From Pseudomonas sp. UBA1879 (lineage in GTDB: Bacteria; Pseudomonadota; Gammaproteobacteria; Pseudomonadales; Pseudomonadaceae): DNA of 64,000 nucleotides. The stretch is from contig NZ_DDHJ01000014.1 in the NCBI RefSeq assembly GCF_002338065.1, positions 62,001 to 126,000 on the forward strand, read 5' to 3'. A program made the translations under genes and the position numbers. The number at the start of each line of letters is the position of its first letter. Position 1 is the stretch's first letter. Below are positions 6,505 through 16,074 of this stretch, piece by piece. The notes below the pieces were generated by a model that saw nothing but the letters and a program-made list of their open reading frames with translations, was not told the DNA's origin and ran no database searches.

Positions 6505-8481
6505 TTACCGAAACCGATCCACTTCCTTACGCAAATCCGCCGCCAATGCGTTCAACTCCTGCGCCGTCACGGCCAGGTTCGAGACCACTTCGCGCTGTTC
6601 GCTGTTGGCCAGCGCGATGCTTTGCAAATTGGCACTGAGTAGCGTCGCGGTGTTGCTTTGCTCTTGGGTCGCGGTGGTGATGGACGCGAATTGCTCGCCT
6701 GCCGAACGACTTTGTTCGTCGATCTGCGCCAGGGCTGCCGCGACTTTGGCGTTGCGCGCCAAGCCTTCCTGCATCAGCGCGTTGCCCTGTTCCATGGTGC
6801 TGATGGCGTTGCCGGTTTCCTGCTGAATGCTGGTGATCATGCCGGAGATTTCGTCGGTGGCCTGACGGGTGCGCGAGGCGAGATTGCGCACTTCATCGGC
6901 GACCACGGCAAAACCACGGCCTTGCTCCCCTGCCCGCGCAGCTTCGATGGCGGCGTTGAGGGCCAGCAGGTTGGTCTGTTCGGCGATGGAGGTGATGACG
7001 CTGACGATGCCGCCGATTTCCTGCGAGCGCTGACCAAGGATGTCGATCACGGCAGCAGTGCTGCCTAGCGAGCCGGCGATCTGTTCGAGGGAGGCCGACG
7101 CTTCTTCCATCGACGCTCGCCCAATGCGCGTCTGCTGGGCGTTGCCTTGGGCCAAGCGCTCGGTGTTGCCCATGTTATCGGCGATGGTCAGGGCCGTGGC
7201 GCTGAACTCTTCGACGGCACCGGCCATGCTGGTGATCTCGCCGGATTGTTGCTCCATGCCATCGTAGGCACCGCCCGACAGCCCGGACAGTGCCTGCGCA
7301 CGTCCGCTGACTTCCTGCGCGGCGATACGAATGTGCGAGACCATGGTTTCCAGCGCCTGCCCCATCTGATTGAAGCTGCTGGCCAACTGGCCGATTTCGT
7401 CGTGGCGCGCGACGTTCAGGCGCACGCTCAGGTCGCCCGCACCCAAGGCTTCGGCCTGATTCACCAGGTCCGACAGCGGCCGCAATTTGCTGCGCAACAG
7501 CCAGATCGCAGAACCCACGGCAATCAGCATCGCCAGAAGGCTGCCGATCGCCAATTGCGTGCCGACGTTCCAGGTCACAGCGCTGATCTCAGCTTTGGGC
7601 ATGGTCGCCAGCACCACCCAAGGCCCACCTGAGAACGGCTCTGCAACGGTGTAGAAATCGTCACCCGCGTCTTGCCAGAATCCGCCTTTGTTCGGAGTTT
7701 TGACGAATTCGGACAAGGTCTTGCTCGCCATATCCAGATCCTTCACGCCCGCAGGCGGTACCAGCCATTTGTTCTGTTCGTCGAGCAGCGCCAGCGAGCC
7801 GGTGGAGCCAATGCGAAAGCTCTTGAGGTTGTCGAACTGCGCCTTCTGCGCATCGGTGTAATCGAAGCCCACGAACAGCACGGCGATGACTTTGCCTGCC
7901 GCATCGCGCACCGGGGTGTATTGAGTCATGTATAGCCGGTCGAACAGCAGCGCGCGACCTACGTAACTCTGGCCGGCCAGCAGTTTCTCGTAGGCGGGGT
8001 GTTTGTGGTCAAGCACCGTGCCGATGGCTCGGGAGCCGTCCTGCTTACTCAATGAAGTGCTGATGCGGATGAAGTCTTCGCCGCTGCGCACGAACACCGT
8101 GGCTACACCGGCGGTCATCGCCCTGAACTCGTCGACTTCAGCAAAATCGTTGTTCAGAGGTTTGGCATTGAGCAACAGCGATGGCGTCTGAACCCCGGCC
8201 ACTGCGATCTGCTGATCGGCTTGCAGCGTCAAGCCGCCGCTGAAGCGCTTCTCGAACAGCCCGCTCAACCGTTGGGTGCTGTCGCGCAAGGTGCTGTGGA
8301 AGGTATTGAGCTGGTCGGCCAACAACCGCGCTTCGCTGCCCATGTGCTCTTCGCGGATGACGAGGTTTGCCGAATCGAGCGAACGCAGGGCGAACAGGGT
8401 GCTGCCGCTGATGACGACCGCCAGAATGGCAGCCAGGGCAATGCCGAGTTGCGAGGCAATGCGGGCACGGGGTTGAGGCAT
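6505..8481 (-). CDS. Methyl-accepting chemotaxis protein with Cache3-Cache2 sensor
   Basis: The 658-residue protein has a first membrane helix at about 10-32. A long periplasmic domain of about 270 residues contains FVRSGEDFIRISTSL and AVLFVGFDYTDAQ, typical of the Cache3-Cache2 fusion. A second helix lies at about 309-329, then HAMP (about 330-382) and a cytoplasmic signalling hairpin with the near-invariant tip EQTNLLALNAAIEAARAGEQ. It would sense a small extracellular molecule and control CheA. No CheR-docking pentapeptide is present at the C-terminus (ends KEVDRFR). The ligand cannot be told. REP-like sequences lie on both sides. Confidence 0.93.
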   Translation of the reverse strand: MPQPRARIASQLGIALAAILAVVISGSTLFALRSLDSANLVIREEHMGSEARLLADQLNTFHSTLRDSTQRLSGLFEKRFSGGLTLQADQQIAVAGVQTPSLLLNAKPLNNDFAEVDEFRAMTAGVATVFVRSGEDFIRISTSLSKQDGSRAIGTVLDHKHPAYEKLLAGQSYVGRALLFDRLYMTQYTPVRDAAGKVIAVLFVGFDYTDAQKAQFDNLKSFRIGSTGSLALLDEQNKWLVPPAGVKDLDMASKTLSEFVKTPNKGGFWQDAGDDFYTVAEPFSGGPWVVLATMPKAEISAVTWNVGTQLAIGSLLAMLIAVGSAIWLLRSKLRPLSDLVNQAEALGAGDLSVRLNVARHDEIGQLASSFNQMGQALETMVSHIRIAAQEVSGRAQALSGLSGGAYDGMEQQSGEITSMAGAVEEFSATALTIADNMGNTERLAQGNAQQTRIGRASMEEASASLEQIAGSLGSTAAVIDILGQRSQEIGGIVSVITSIAEQTNLLALNAAIEAARAGEQGRGFAVVADEVRNLASRTRQATDEISGMITSIQQETGNAISTMEQGNALMQEGLARNAKVAAALAQIDEQSRSAGEQFASITTATQEQSNTATLLSANLQSIALANSEQREVVSNLAVTAQELNALAADLRKEVDRFR

Positions 8482-8777
8482 AAAAGCTCCTTGCCGAACG
8501 ACTCGATCGTCCTGACCTCAGGCACACCGTTCGGATAATTTCTAATAAAAGGTATCAATGGGGCCGATTGATTGTTGTCGGCACTGTAATAACACCTTCG
8601 GCTGACACAGAAAATACTTGAGTCCTACACGAGGTTATGAAGTGTCTACAGAGGGCGCGGGTTTTGGTGGGTGACGGCAGCGCTGTCAGTGTATGCGGCG
8701 TGCCAGGCTAACGACGGCGGCTCCCACAGGGCCAGCAAGCGACGCTCCTACAGCCGTCGGCCATGATCGAGCGACGC
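8482..8777. other. Intergenic region upstream of the MCP gene
   Basis: These 296 bp hold no convincing gene. A single eroded REP arm (about 8731-8753, GCCAGCAAGCGACGCTCCTAC) lies near the end of the LysR gene. The AT-rich stretch at about 8535-8600 is the likely MCP promoter region. Confidence 0.6.
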
Positions 8778-9698
8778 TCATTCCAATATCGTCACGTCCG
8801 GCAGTTCCATCGCCTGAACCTCGGCCTGCAGAAAGTCACTGAGTCGGCGCAGTCGTTCGCCGCCGGGGCGGGTTTTCGGCCAGACGAGGTAATAGTTTTC
8901 TCCGCTGACCACCGCAGTGCGCCACGGCAGGCTGAGTCGACCTTGCAGCACATCCTCGGCCACCATCAGCAGGTCGCCCATTGAAACCCCATACCCCCGC
9001 GCCGCCGCAATCATACCCAGCTCGAGCGTGTCGAAGACTTGCCCGCCTTTAAGCGACACCTGATCCGACAACCCCATACGCTCCAGCCAGCTGCGCCAAT
9101 CCCTGCGGTCGGGCGTGGGATGCAACAGCTCGGCGTTGGCAAGCCGCGCGACGTCCCATGGCGCGTCGTCGAGCAGACTGGGAGAGCCCACCGGGATCAA
9201 CAGTTCGGGAAACAGAAACGTTGCCTCCCAGTCCGGCGGGAAGTGCCCACGGCTGAGCAACACAGCGCAATCAAACGGCTCTTGAGCGAAATCGACGTGA
9301 TCGATGTCCATCCACGCACTCGTCAATTGCACCTCATTGCCCACCTGCAAATGACGAAACCGACTCAGTCGCGCCAACAGCCAGCGCATCGTCAACGTCG
9401 ACGGCGCCTTCATGCGCAGAATGCCCTCCTCGGCCATCAGCGCGCTGCACGCCCGTTCCAGCGCCAGAAAGCCCTCGCGAACACCCGGCAATAACTCCCG
9501 AGCCGCTTCGGTCAATTGCAAATTGCGCCCATTGCGACGAAACAGGCGACAGGCGAAGTGCTGTTCAAGGGTGTGAATGTGCCGACTGACTGCACTTTGC
9601 GTGATCGACAACTCTTCAGCGGCGCGCGTGAACGAGCTATGCCGGGCGGCGGCTTCGAATGCGCGCAGCGCATACAAGGGCGGAAGACTGCGAGGCAT
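8778..9698 (-). CDS. LysR family transcriptional regulator (GcvA-like)
   Basis: The 306-residue product begins LPPLYALRAFEAAARHSSFT and continues TRAAEELSITQSAVSRHI, the winged helix-turn-helix of GcvA-type LysR proteins. A periplasmic-binding-protein-like effector domain follows from about residue 90. It is transcribed divergently from the MATE exporter. The shared intergenic region holds a perfect T-N11-A palindrome (9758-9772), so it probably controls itself and the exporter. The effector is unknown. Confidence 0.9.
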   Translation of the reverse strand: MPRSLPPLYALRAFEAAARHSSFTRAAEELSITQSAVSRHIHTLEQHFACRLFRRNGRNLQLTEAARELLPGVREGFLALERACSALMAEEGILRMKAPSTLTMRWLLARLSRFRHLQVGNEVQLTSAWMDIDHVDFAQEPFDCAVLLSRGHFPPDWEATFLFPELLIPVGSPSLLDDAPWDVARLANAELLHPTPDRRDWRSWLERMGLSDQVSLKGGQVFDTLELGMIAAARGYGVSMGDLLMVAEDVLQGRLSLPWRTAVVSGENYYLVWPKTRPGGERLRRLSDFLQAEVQAMELPDVTILE

Positions 9699-9757
9699 CG
9701 GATGCTTTCCTCTTGGGGTGAAGACGAATTCCGGGAATGTACCGGAAAAATCCCAGG

Positions 9758-9772
9758 ATGAGTTTTACTCAT
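9758..9772. promoter_or_regulatory. LysR-type operator candidate ATGAG-N5-CTCAT
   Basis: This perfect 15-bp dyad, ATGAGTTTTACTCAT, has T-N11-A geometry and lies between the divergent LysR and MATE genes. Confidence 0.6.
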
Positions 9773-9821
9773 GCCAATGATCGTATTTATCCCTTTGTGC
9801 ATTGCTTCCTGAATCACGACA

Positions 9822-11249
9822 ATGAGCCGCTCATTCATGCACTCCCCCCTCCCGAGCGCCACCGCCATGCAACAGAACGCCTTCAAAGAACTGTGGATCA
9901 TCCTGCGCGTGGCCGGGCCGCTGATTGCGTCGCAAATGGCCCACATGCTGATGGTCTTCACCGACACCGTGATGATGGGCAAGCTCGGCCCAGAGTCGCT
10001 GGCCGGCGGCGGGCTGGGAGCGGCGAGCTACAACTTCGTTTCATTCTTCTGCGTGGGCGTGATGGCAGCGGTTGGCACATTAGTGGCCATTCGCAAAGGC
10101 GCCAACGACGATCTCGGCGCAACCCGGCTGACTCAAGCGGGACTTTGGCTGGCGTGGGGCATGGCGCTGGTCGCGGCAGTCATTCTATGGAACCTGACGC
10201 CAATCCTGCTGCACTTCGGTCAGGCCGAAGCCAACGTTCACATGGCCAGTCAATTCCTGCTCACCCTGCCGCTGGCGTTGCCGGGGTTGCTGAGCTTCAT
10301 GGCGCTGCGGGGGTTCACCAGCGCATTGGGCCGCGCAACGCCAGTGATGGTGGTGAGCCTGGTCGGGGTCGCCGCCAATTTCGGGCTCAATTACGCGTTC
10401 ATTTACGGGCTCTTCGGCTTGCCCCACTGGGGGCTGATGGGGATCGGGCTGGTTACGGCCATCGTCACCAACGGCATGGCCTTCGCGCTGTGGCTGCACA
10501 TTCGCTACCACAAAGCGTATGCGGCCTATCCACTGCACAAAGACCTGATGAACCTGTCGAGCGCCAGCCTCAAAGAGCTGTGGCGACTGGGCCTGCCGAT
10601 TGGCGGGACCTACGCAGTGGAGGTCGGACTGTTCACGTTCGCCGCGTTCTGCATGGGCGCGATGGGTAGCACGCAAATGGCCGCGCACCAGATCGCCCTG
10701 CAATCGGTGTCGATGGCGTTCATGATCCCCGTGGGCATTTCCTACGCAGTGACCATGCGCATCGGCCTGCATTACGGCGCCGGTCATCTGCTGTTGGCGC
10801 GCATGGCGGGTCGCGTGGGGATCGCGTTCGGCGGGCTGCTGATGCTGGCGTTCGGGATTCTGTTCTGGGTGGCGCCGCATCTGGTGATCGGGCTGTTCGT
10901 TGATCTCAACGACCCGAAATACCAGAGCGTCGTCGAACTGGCCGTGAAGCTGCTGGCGATTGCCGCGTGGTTCGAGATTCTCGACGGCACGCAAACCATC
11001 GCGATGGGTGCCATTCGCGGCTTCAAGGACGCCAAAACCACCTTCCTTATTGGCTTGGCGAGCTACTGGGTCGTCGGCGCGCCCTTGGCGTGGGGCCTGG
11101 GTTTCCTCGCCAATCAAGGGGCCGAAGGCGTGTGGTGGGGCTTGGCGGTGGGCTTGCTGTGTTCGGCAGTGGCCTTGAGCTACGCCTTTGAACGCAAGGT
11201 CGCCAAGCTGCTGCGTAAAGAAGCGACAGGCGTTGTGGTCATGGGCTGA
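9822..11249 (+). CDS. MATE family multidrug/cation efflux transporter
   Basis: The product has about 475 residues with twelve hydrophobic helices in two homologous halves. Typical NorM-type segments include LRVAGPLIASQMAHMLMVFTDTVMMGKLG and FMIPVGISYAVTMRIG. MATE proteins expel drugs or metabolites using Na+ or H+ gradients at the inner membrane. Start choice is uncertain. The ATG at 9822 is the longest, while the ATG at 9867 (MQQNAFKELWIIL) better matches family N-termini, and no strong ribosome-binding site decides between them. It is probably regulated by the divergent LysR protein. Confidence 0.92.
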   Translation: MSRSFMHSPLPSATAMQQNAFKELWIILRVAGPLIASQMAHMLMVFTDTVMMGKLGPESLAGGGLGAASYNFVSFFCVGVMAAVGTLVAIRKGANDDLGATRLTQAGLWLAWGMALVAAVILWNLTPILLHFGQAEANVHMASQFLLTLPLALPGLLSFMALRGFTSALGRATPVMVVSLVGVAANFGLNYAFIYGLFGLPHWGLMGIGLVTAIVTNGMAFALWLHIRYHKAYAAYPLHKDLMNLSSASLKELWRLGLPIGGTYAVEVGLFTFAAFCMGAMGSTQMAAHQIALQSVSMAFMIPVGISYAVTMRIGLHYGAGHLLLARMAGRVGIAFGGLLMLAFGILFWVAPHLVIGLFVDLNDPKYQSVVELAVKLLAIAAWFEILDGTQTIAMGAIRGFKDAKTTFLIGLASYWVVGAPLAWGLGFLANQGAEGVWWGLAVGLLCSAVALSYAFERKVAKLLRKEATGVVVMG

Positions 11250-11265
11250 GACACAGCATTACAAC

Positions 11266-11400
11266 TGTAGGAACGTGGCTTGTCCCGCGATCTGCCGGGC
11301 ACCGGCAGCAAACCCGGCAGATGCGGTGTGTCAGCTGTAACAAGTAGCCTTGAATGACTGCCGCGTTGCGGCAGATCGCGGGACAAGCCACGCTCCTACA
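11266..11400. repeat. REPIN-like inverted repeat, family B
   Basis: The arms GTAGGAACGTGGCTTGTCCC and GGGACAAGCCACGCTCCTAC flank a spacer that itself holds inner hairpins (CTGCCG/CGGCAG). It spans about 135 bp between the converging MATE and EAL genes. Confidence 0.85.
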
Positions 11401-11412
11401 AAGCGCCGATAC

Positions 11413-13080
11413 CTACAACCCCAGCGTCACCCGCCCTTTCTTATCGAACGTCAGATAATCCAGCAACTCCGACAACGCCAGCGGATGGCTGATGAGATAC
11501 CCCTGCGCCTGATCGCATCCGAAGCTGCGCAGGAGTGTCAGCTGTTCCGGCGTTTCGACGCCTTCCGCCACCACTTCCAGACTCAAGTTGTGCGCCAGGT
11601 TGATCATGGCGTGCACCAGCTTGCGGTTTTCCTCGCGCTGCTCCATTTCGCCGACAAAGCTTTTGTCGATCTTGAGCAAGGTGATCGGCAGGCTGTTGAG
11701 GTGCACGAACGATGAAAACCCGGTACCGAAATCATCCAGCGAGAAACGCACGCCCAACCGCCCCAGCGCATCCATGGTCTGCTGGACCAGATCGCTGCGG
11801 CGCATGACCGCCGTTTCGGTGAGTTCGAACTCCAGCCACTGCGCGTCGATCCCGCGATCACTGATCAAACGGCTCAACGTCGGCAATAGCTGGTTGTCCT
11901 GAAACTGGCGAAACGACAGGTTGATCGCCATGTGCAGCGGTGGCAGGCCTTTTTCGCGCAAGGTCTGCATGTCGCGCAGCGCGCGGGAAATGACCCAGTA
12001 GCCCAACGGCACGATCAACCCGCTTTGCTCGGCCAGCGGCACAAACTCGCTCGGTGGCAACAGACCGCGCTCGGAATGGCGCCAGCGCACGAGGGCTTCA
12101 AGCCCGAGGATTTTTCCGGAATTCAGGCACAGGCGCGGCTGGTAATGCAGCTCCAGCTCATCACGGCGCAAGGCGCGGCGCAGCTCGCTTTCCAGATCAG
12201 CAAGGCTGCGGGCGTTGCGATTGATGCGCTCGTTGAAGACGTGAAACGTGCAGCCCTGAACGCCCTTGGCTTGTTGCATCGCGATGTGCGCGTGCCACAT
12301 CAAAGGGTCGGCGCCTGCGTCGGCTCGCGCATGGGCAATTCCCAGACTGCAACCGATGAGCAGGCTTTCGCCATCGACCCAATAAGGCTCGGACAGCGCT
12401 TCGGTAATGCGCTCGGCCATCCATACGGCACGATCCGGCGCACGTCGGGTATCAATCAGCAGCGCAAATTCGTCACTGCCCAGACGCGCCAGTTGATCGC
12501 AGGCTTCGAGCTGCCCCTTCAGTCGCGCCACGACCTGAAGGATCAAGCGATCCCCAGCCTGATGGCCCAGTGCATCGTTCGCCCGGCGGAAGTTGTCGAG
12601 GTCCAGATGCCCCAGCGCCAGGCCACGGCCATCGAACTCGGCCAGACGCGCCGCGAGGAGGGTCTGAAAGCCCTGCCGGTTGGCGATTCCGGTTAGCGGG
12701 TCCTGCTCGGCCAGTCGCTGCAGGGTGTTTTCCAGCAGCCCCCGTTCGCGCACATGGCGCAGGCAGCGACGCAGGCTTTGGGTGTTCAGGCTGTCGCGGA
12801 TCAGCCAGTCGCTGACGCCCAGCGGATCGGTATCAGGTTCGACATCGAGCAGCAGCACGGTCGGCCAATTGCATTGACCGGCTGCAGGCTGTAACGCGGG
12901 CGGGGTGAACAGGATGAAAGAGTGCGTAGGGTCAAGGGAGTCGCCAATAGCATCCCAGCTCGACACGCAGTCGAGAAACACCGCTTCCCCCAAGGGGGCC
13001 AGGCACTCGCGCAATATAGCTGGCCATTCCGGCGTGTCCGCCAGAAGCAGCAAGCGCAAGGGTTCGACAGGCGTAGACAA
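11413..13080 (-). CDS. GGDEF/EAL domain protein, probable c-di-GMP phosphodiesterase
   Basis: The protein has about 555 residues: a receiver-like N-terminal region lacking an obvious phosphoacceptor pattern, a GGDEF domain whose signature reads RLGSDEF (second Gly to Ser), and a C-terminal EAL domain with EALVRW, FELTET and DDFGTGFSS. The EAL motifs look catalytically complete, so c-di-GMP breakdown to pGpG is the likely output. Position next to the MATE gene and rep matches ProE of P. aeruginosa, a phosphodiesterase affecting exopolysaccharide (recalled). A TTG start at 13080 is chosen because GGGGAG lies 5 bases upstream. A GTG at 13095 is the alternative. Confidence 0.88.
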   Translation of the reverse strand: MSTPVEPLRLLLLADTPEWPAILRECLAPLGEAVFLDCVSSWDAIGDSLDPTHSFILFTPPALQPAAGQCNWPTVLLLDVEPDTDPLGVSDWLIRDSLNTQSLRRCLRHVRERGLLENTLQRLAEQDPLTGIANRQGFQTLLAARLAEFDGRGLALGHLDLDNFRRANDALGHQAGDRLILQVVARLKGQLEACDQLARLGSDEFALLIDTRRAPDRAVWMAERITEALSEPYWVDGESLLIGCSLGIAHARADAGADPLMWHAHIAMQQAKGVQGCTFHVFNERINRNARSLADLESELRRALRRDELELHYQPRLCLNSGKILGLEALVRWRHSERGLLPPSEFVPLAEQSGLIVPLGYWVISRALRDMQTLREKGLPPLHMAINLSFRQFQDNQLLPTLSRLISDRGIDAQWLEFELTETAVMRRSDLVQQTMDALGRLGVRFSLDDFGTGFSSFVHLNSLPITLLKIDKSFVGEMEQREENRKLVHAMINLAHNLSLEVVAEGVETPEQLTLLRSFGCDQAQGYLISHPLALSELLDYLTFDKKGRVTLGL

Positions 13081-13282
13081 GCTAGCTCCCCACACAAACG
13101 AAAGACACCGGCGCCCCTCGAACGAGGGTCGCCAAACGCGGTAATTCGCCGCGAGATGCGCAAATGTAACAAAACGGCGAAATATAGATAGCGCGGCGCA
13201 TCACAGTGTCGGACGGACACCGCACAAACCTTCGACCCTGTTAAAATGCCCGCCCATTTTGCAAGCGATCCCCCTTTTCCCC

Positions 13283-15292
13283 ATGTCCCGACTCAATCCC
13301 CGGCAACAAGAAGCCGTGAACTACGTCGGCGGCCCTCTTTTGGTGCTCGCCGGTGCAGGCTCCGGCAAGACCAGCGTGATCACACGCAAGATTGCCCACC
13401 TCATTCAAAACTGCGGTATCCGTGCGCAGTACATCGTCGCCATGACCTTCACCAACAAGGCGGCGCGCGAGATGAAGGAGCGGGTCGGCACCCTGCTGCG
13501 CGCCGGTGAGGGGCGCGGCCTGACCGTTTCCACCTTCCACAACCTCGGCTTGAACATCATACGCAAGGAACATGCGCGCATGGGTTACAAGCCGGGTTTC
13601 TCGATCTTCGACGAGACCGACGTCAAGGCGTTGATGACCGACATCATGCAGAAGGAATACTCGGGCGACGACGGCGTCGACGAGATCAAGAACATGATCG
13701 ATTCCTGGAAAAACGACTTGATCCTGCCTGCAGAAGCCCTGGCCAACTCGCGCAACCCCAAGGAGCAGACCGCCGCCATCGTCTACACCCACTACCAGCG
13801 CACGCTCAAAGCGTACAACGCGGTGGACTTCAACGACCTGATCCTGCTGCCGGTGAAGCTGTTCCAGGAACACGCCGACATTCTCGAAAAGTGGCAGCAC
13901 AAGGTCCGCTACCTGCTGGTGGACGAATACCAGGACACCAACGCCAGTCAGTATCTGCTGGTGAAAATGCTTATCGGCACCCGCTGCCAGTTCACCGTGG
14001 TGGGTGACGACGACCAGTCGATTTACGCTTGGCGCGGCGCCCGACCGGAAAACCTGATGCTGCTCAAGGGCGACTACCCATCGCTGAAAGTCGTCATGCT
14101 GGAGCAAAACTATCGCTCCACCAGCCGCATTCTGCGTTGCGCCAACGTGCTGATCGCCAACAACCCCCACGCGTTCGAGAAACAGCTGTGGAGCGAAATG
14201 GGCCACGGCGACGAGATCCGCGTGATTCGCTGCAAGAACGAAGACGCCGAAGCCGAGCGCGTGGCGGTCGAGATCCTCAGCCTGCACCTGCGCACGGACC
14301 GGCCCTACAGCGATTTCGCGATCCTCTATCGCGGCAACTATCAGGCCAAACTGATCGAGCTGAAGCTTCAGCATCACCAGATTCCGTATCGACTGTCGGG
14401 GGGCAACAGCTTCTTCGGGCGTCAGGAAGTGAAAGACCTGATGGCCTACTTCCGCCTGCTGGTGAACCCGGACGACGACAACGCCTTCCTGCGGGTGATC
14501 AACGTGCCGCGCCGGGAAATCGGCTCGACGACGCTGGAAAAGCTCGGCAACTACGCCACTGAACGCAAAGTCTCGATGTACGCCGCCACCGACGAAATCG
14601 GCCTTGGCGAGCATCTGGACAGTCGCTTCACCGACCGCCTCAAGCGCTTCAAGCACTGGATGGACGGCGTGCGGCAACAATGCGCGACCCAGGACCCGAT
14701 TGCCGCCCTGCGCAGCATGGTCATGGACATCGATTACGAGAACTGGATTCGTCAGAACAGCTCCAGCGACAAGGCCGCCGATTACCGCATGGGCAACGTG
14801 TGGTTCCTGATCGAAGCGCTGAAGAACACCCTGGAGAAAGACGAAGAAGGCGGCATGACCATCGAAGAGGCCATCGGCAAGCTGGTCCTGCGCGACATGC
14901 TCGAACGCCAACAGGAAGAGGAAGACGGTGCCGAAGGTGTGCAGATGATGACCTTGCACGCCTCAAAGGGTCTGGAATTTCCCTACGTGTTCATCATGGG
15001 CATGGAAGAGGAAATCCTCCCGCACCGCTCCAGCATCGAGGCCGACACCATCGAGGAAGAGCGGCGCCTGGCCTACGTGGGCATCACCCGCGCGCGTCAG
15101 ACCCTGGCGTTTACCTTTGCGGCCAAGCGCAAGCAGTACGGCGAGATCATCGACTGTCTGCCCAGTCGCTTCCTCGACGAACTGCCCCCGGACGATCTGG
15201 CCTGGGAAGGCAACGACGACACACCGACCGAAGTGAAAGCCGTACGCGGCAATACGGCATTGGCGGACATTCGCGCCATGCTGAAAAGATAA
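13283..15292 (+). CDS. rep: Rep, ATP-dependent DNA helicase
   Basis: This is a 669-residue superfamily 1A 3'-5' helicase that helps replication forks pass protein roadblocks. Visible motifs are Q-motif LNPRQQEAV, Walker A AGAGSGKT, motif II LLVDEYQDTN, motif III VGDDDQSIYAWRGA, motif V MTLHASKGLEFP and motif VI YVGITRAR. Length and N-terminus (MSRLNPRQQ) match E. coli Rep (673 residues). A TTG at 13259 is in frame, but the ATG at 13283 fits the family start. It is divergent from the EAL gene. Confidence 0.96.
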   Translation: MSRLNPRQQEAVNYVGGPLLVLAGAGSGKTSVITRKIAHLIQNCGIRAQYIVAMTFTNKAAREMKERVGTLLRAGEGRGLTVSTFHNLGLNIIRKEHARMGYKPGFSIFDETDVKALMTDIMQKEYSGDDGVDEIKNMIDSWKNDLILPAEALANSRNPKEQTAAIVYTHYQRTLKAYNAVDFNDLILLPVKLFQEHADILEKWQHKVRYLLVDEYQDTNASQYLLVKMLIGTRCQFTVVGDDDQSIYAWRGARPENLMLLKGDYPSLKVVMLEQNYRSTSRILRCANVLIANNPHAFEKQLWSEMGHGDEIRVIRCKNEDAEAERVAVEILSLHLRTDRPYSDFAILYRGNYQAKLIELKLQHHQIPYRLSGGNSFFGRQEVKDLMAYFRLLVNPDDDNAFLRVINVPRREIGSTTLEKLGNYATERKVSMYAATDEIGLGEHLDSRFTDRLKRFKHWMDGVRQQCATQDPIAALRSMVMDIDYENWIRQNSSSDKAADYRMGNVWFLIEALKNTLEKDEEGGMTIEEAIGKLVLRDMLERQQEEEDGAEGVQMMTLHASKGLEFPYVFIMGMEEEILPHRSSIEADTIEEERRLAYVGITRARQTLAFTFAAKRKQYGEIIDCLPSRFLDELPPDDLAWEGNDDTPTEVKAVRGNTALADIRAMLKR

Positions 15293-15331
15293 CCCGACAT
15301 TTCGCGCCTTTGCGCCCCGAGGAACAGCAAC

Positions 15332-15901
15332 GTGGAAGCACTGCACAAGAAAATTCGCGAGGAAGGCATCGTACTTTCCGACCAGGTATTGAAGGTCGAC
15401 GCGTTTCTGAACCATCAGATCGACCCGGTCCTGATGCAGCAGATCGGTGACGAGTTCGCCACGTTGTTCGCTGATTCGGGCATCACCAAGATCGTCACCA
15501 TCGAAGCCTCGGGCATCGCCCCGGCGGTGATGACCGGCCTGAAGCTGGGCATCCCGGTGATCTTCGCGCGCAAGCATCAATCGCTGACGCTGACCGAAAA
15601 CCTGTTCTCGGCCAACGTTTATTCGTTCACCAAGCAGACCGAAAGCACGATTGCCATTTCTACCCGTCACCTGACCAGCAGCGACCGCGTGCTGATCATC
15701 GACGACTTCCTGGCCAACGGTAAGGCGTCGCAGGCGCTGATTTCGATCATCAAACAGGCCGGCGCCAGCGTGGCGGGCTTGGGCATCGTGATCGAGAAGT
15801 CATTCCAGGGCGGCCGCGCGGAACTGGACGCGCAGGGTTATCGTGTAGAGTCGCTGGCACGGGTCAAATCGTTGAACGGTGGTGTGGTGACGTTCGTCTG
15901 A
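15332..15901 (+). CDS. xpt: Xanthine phosphoribosyltransferase
   Basis: The 189-residue enzyme converts xanthine and PRPP to XMP in purine salvage. The PRPP-binding loop VLIIDDFLANGKA is present near residues 122-134, along with the Xpt-type N-terminus MEALHKKIREEGIVLSDQVLKVDAFLNH (read in two parts). The start is GTG, preceded by GAGGA. It lies 39 bp after rep on the same strand and may be co-transcribed. Confidence 0.95.
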   Translation: MEALHKKIREEGIVLSDQVLKVDAFLNHQIDPVLMQQIGDEFATLFADSGITKIVTIEASGIAPAVMTGLKLGIPVIFARKHQSLTLTENLFSANVYSFTKQTESTIAISTRHLTSSDRVLIIDDFLANGKASQALISIIKQAGASVAGLGIVIEKSFQGGRAELDAQGYRVESLARVKSLNGGVVTFV

Positions 15902-15920
15902 TCTACAGAAAACGGATTCC

Positions 15921-16058
15921 CTGTAGGAGCGTGGCTTGTCCCGCGACCGACGGGGGAACCCGTCGTAACACCGATAAACTTGCTATGCCAGACACACCCT
16001 GCATACCGGATTTACGACTGTTTCCCAGCCGGTCGCGGGACAAGCCACGCTCCTACAG
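15921..16058. repeat. REPIN-like inverted repeat, family B
   Basis: The arms GTAGGAGCGTGGCTTGTCCC and GGGACAAGCCACGCTCCTAC lie 138 bp apart overall. The right arm ends 16 bases before the start of the MBL gene, so the element abuts that gene's ribosome-binding site. Confidence 0.88.
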
Positions 16059-16074
16059 TTAACGGAGGCAACCT

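Noticed and set aside
13241..14959. 572-codon open frame on the minus strand opposite rep
   Set aside because: It mirrors the codons of rep (Val/His/Gln-rich, no motifs), and rep carries every helicase motif.
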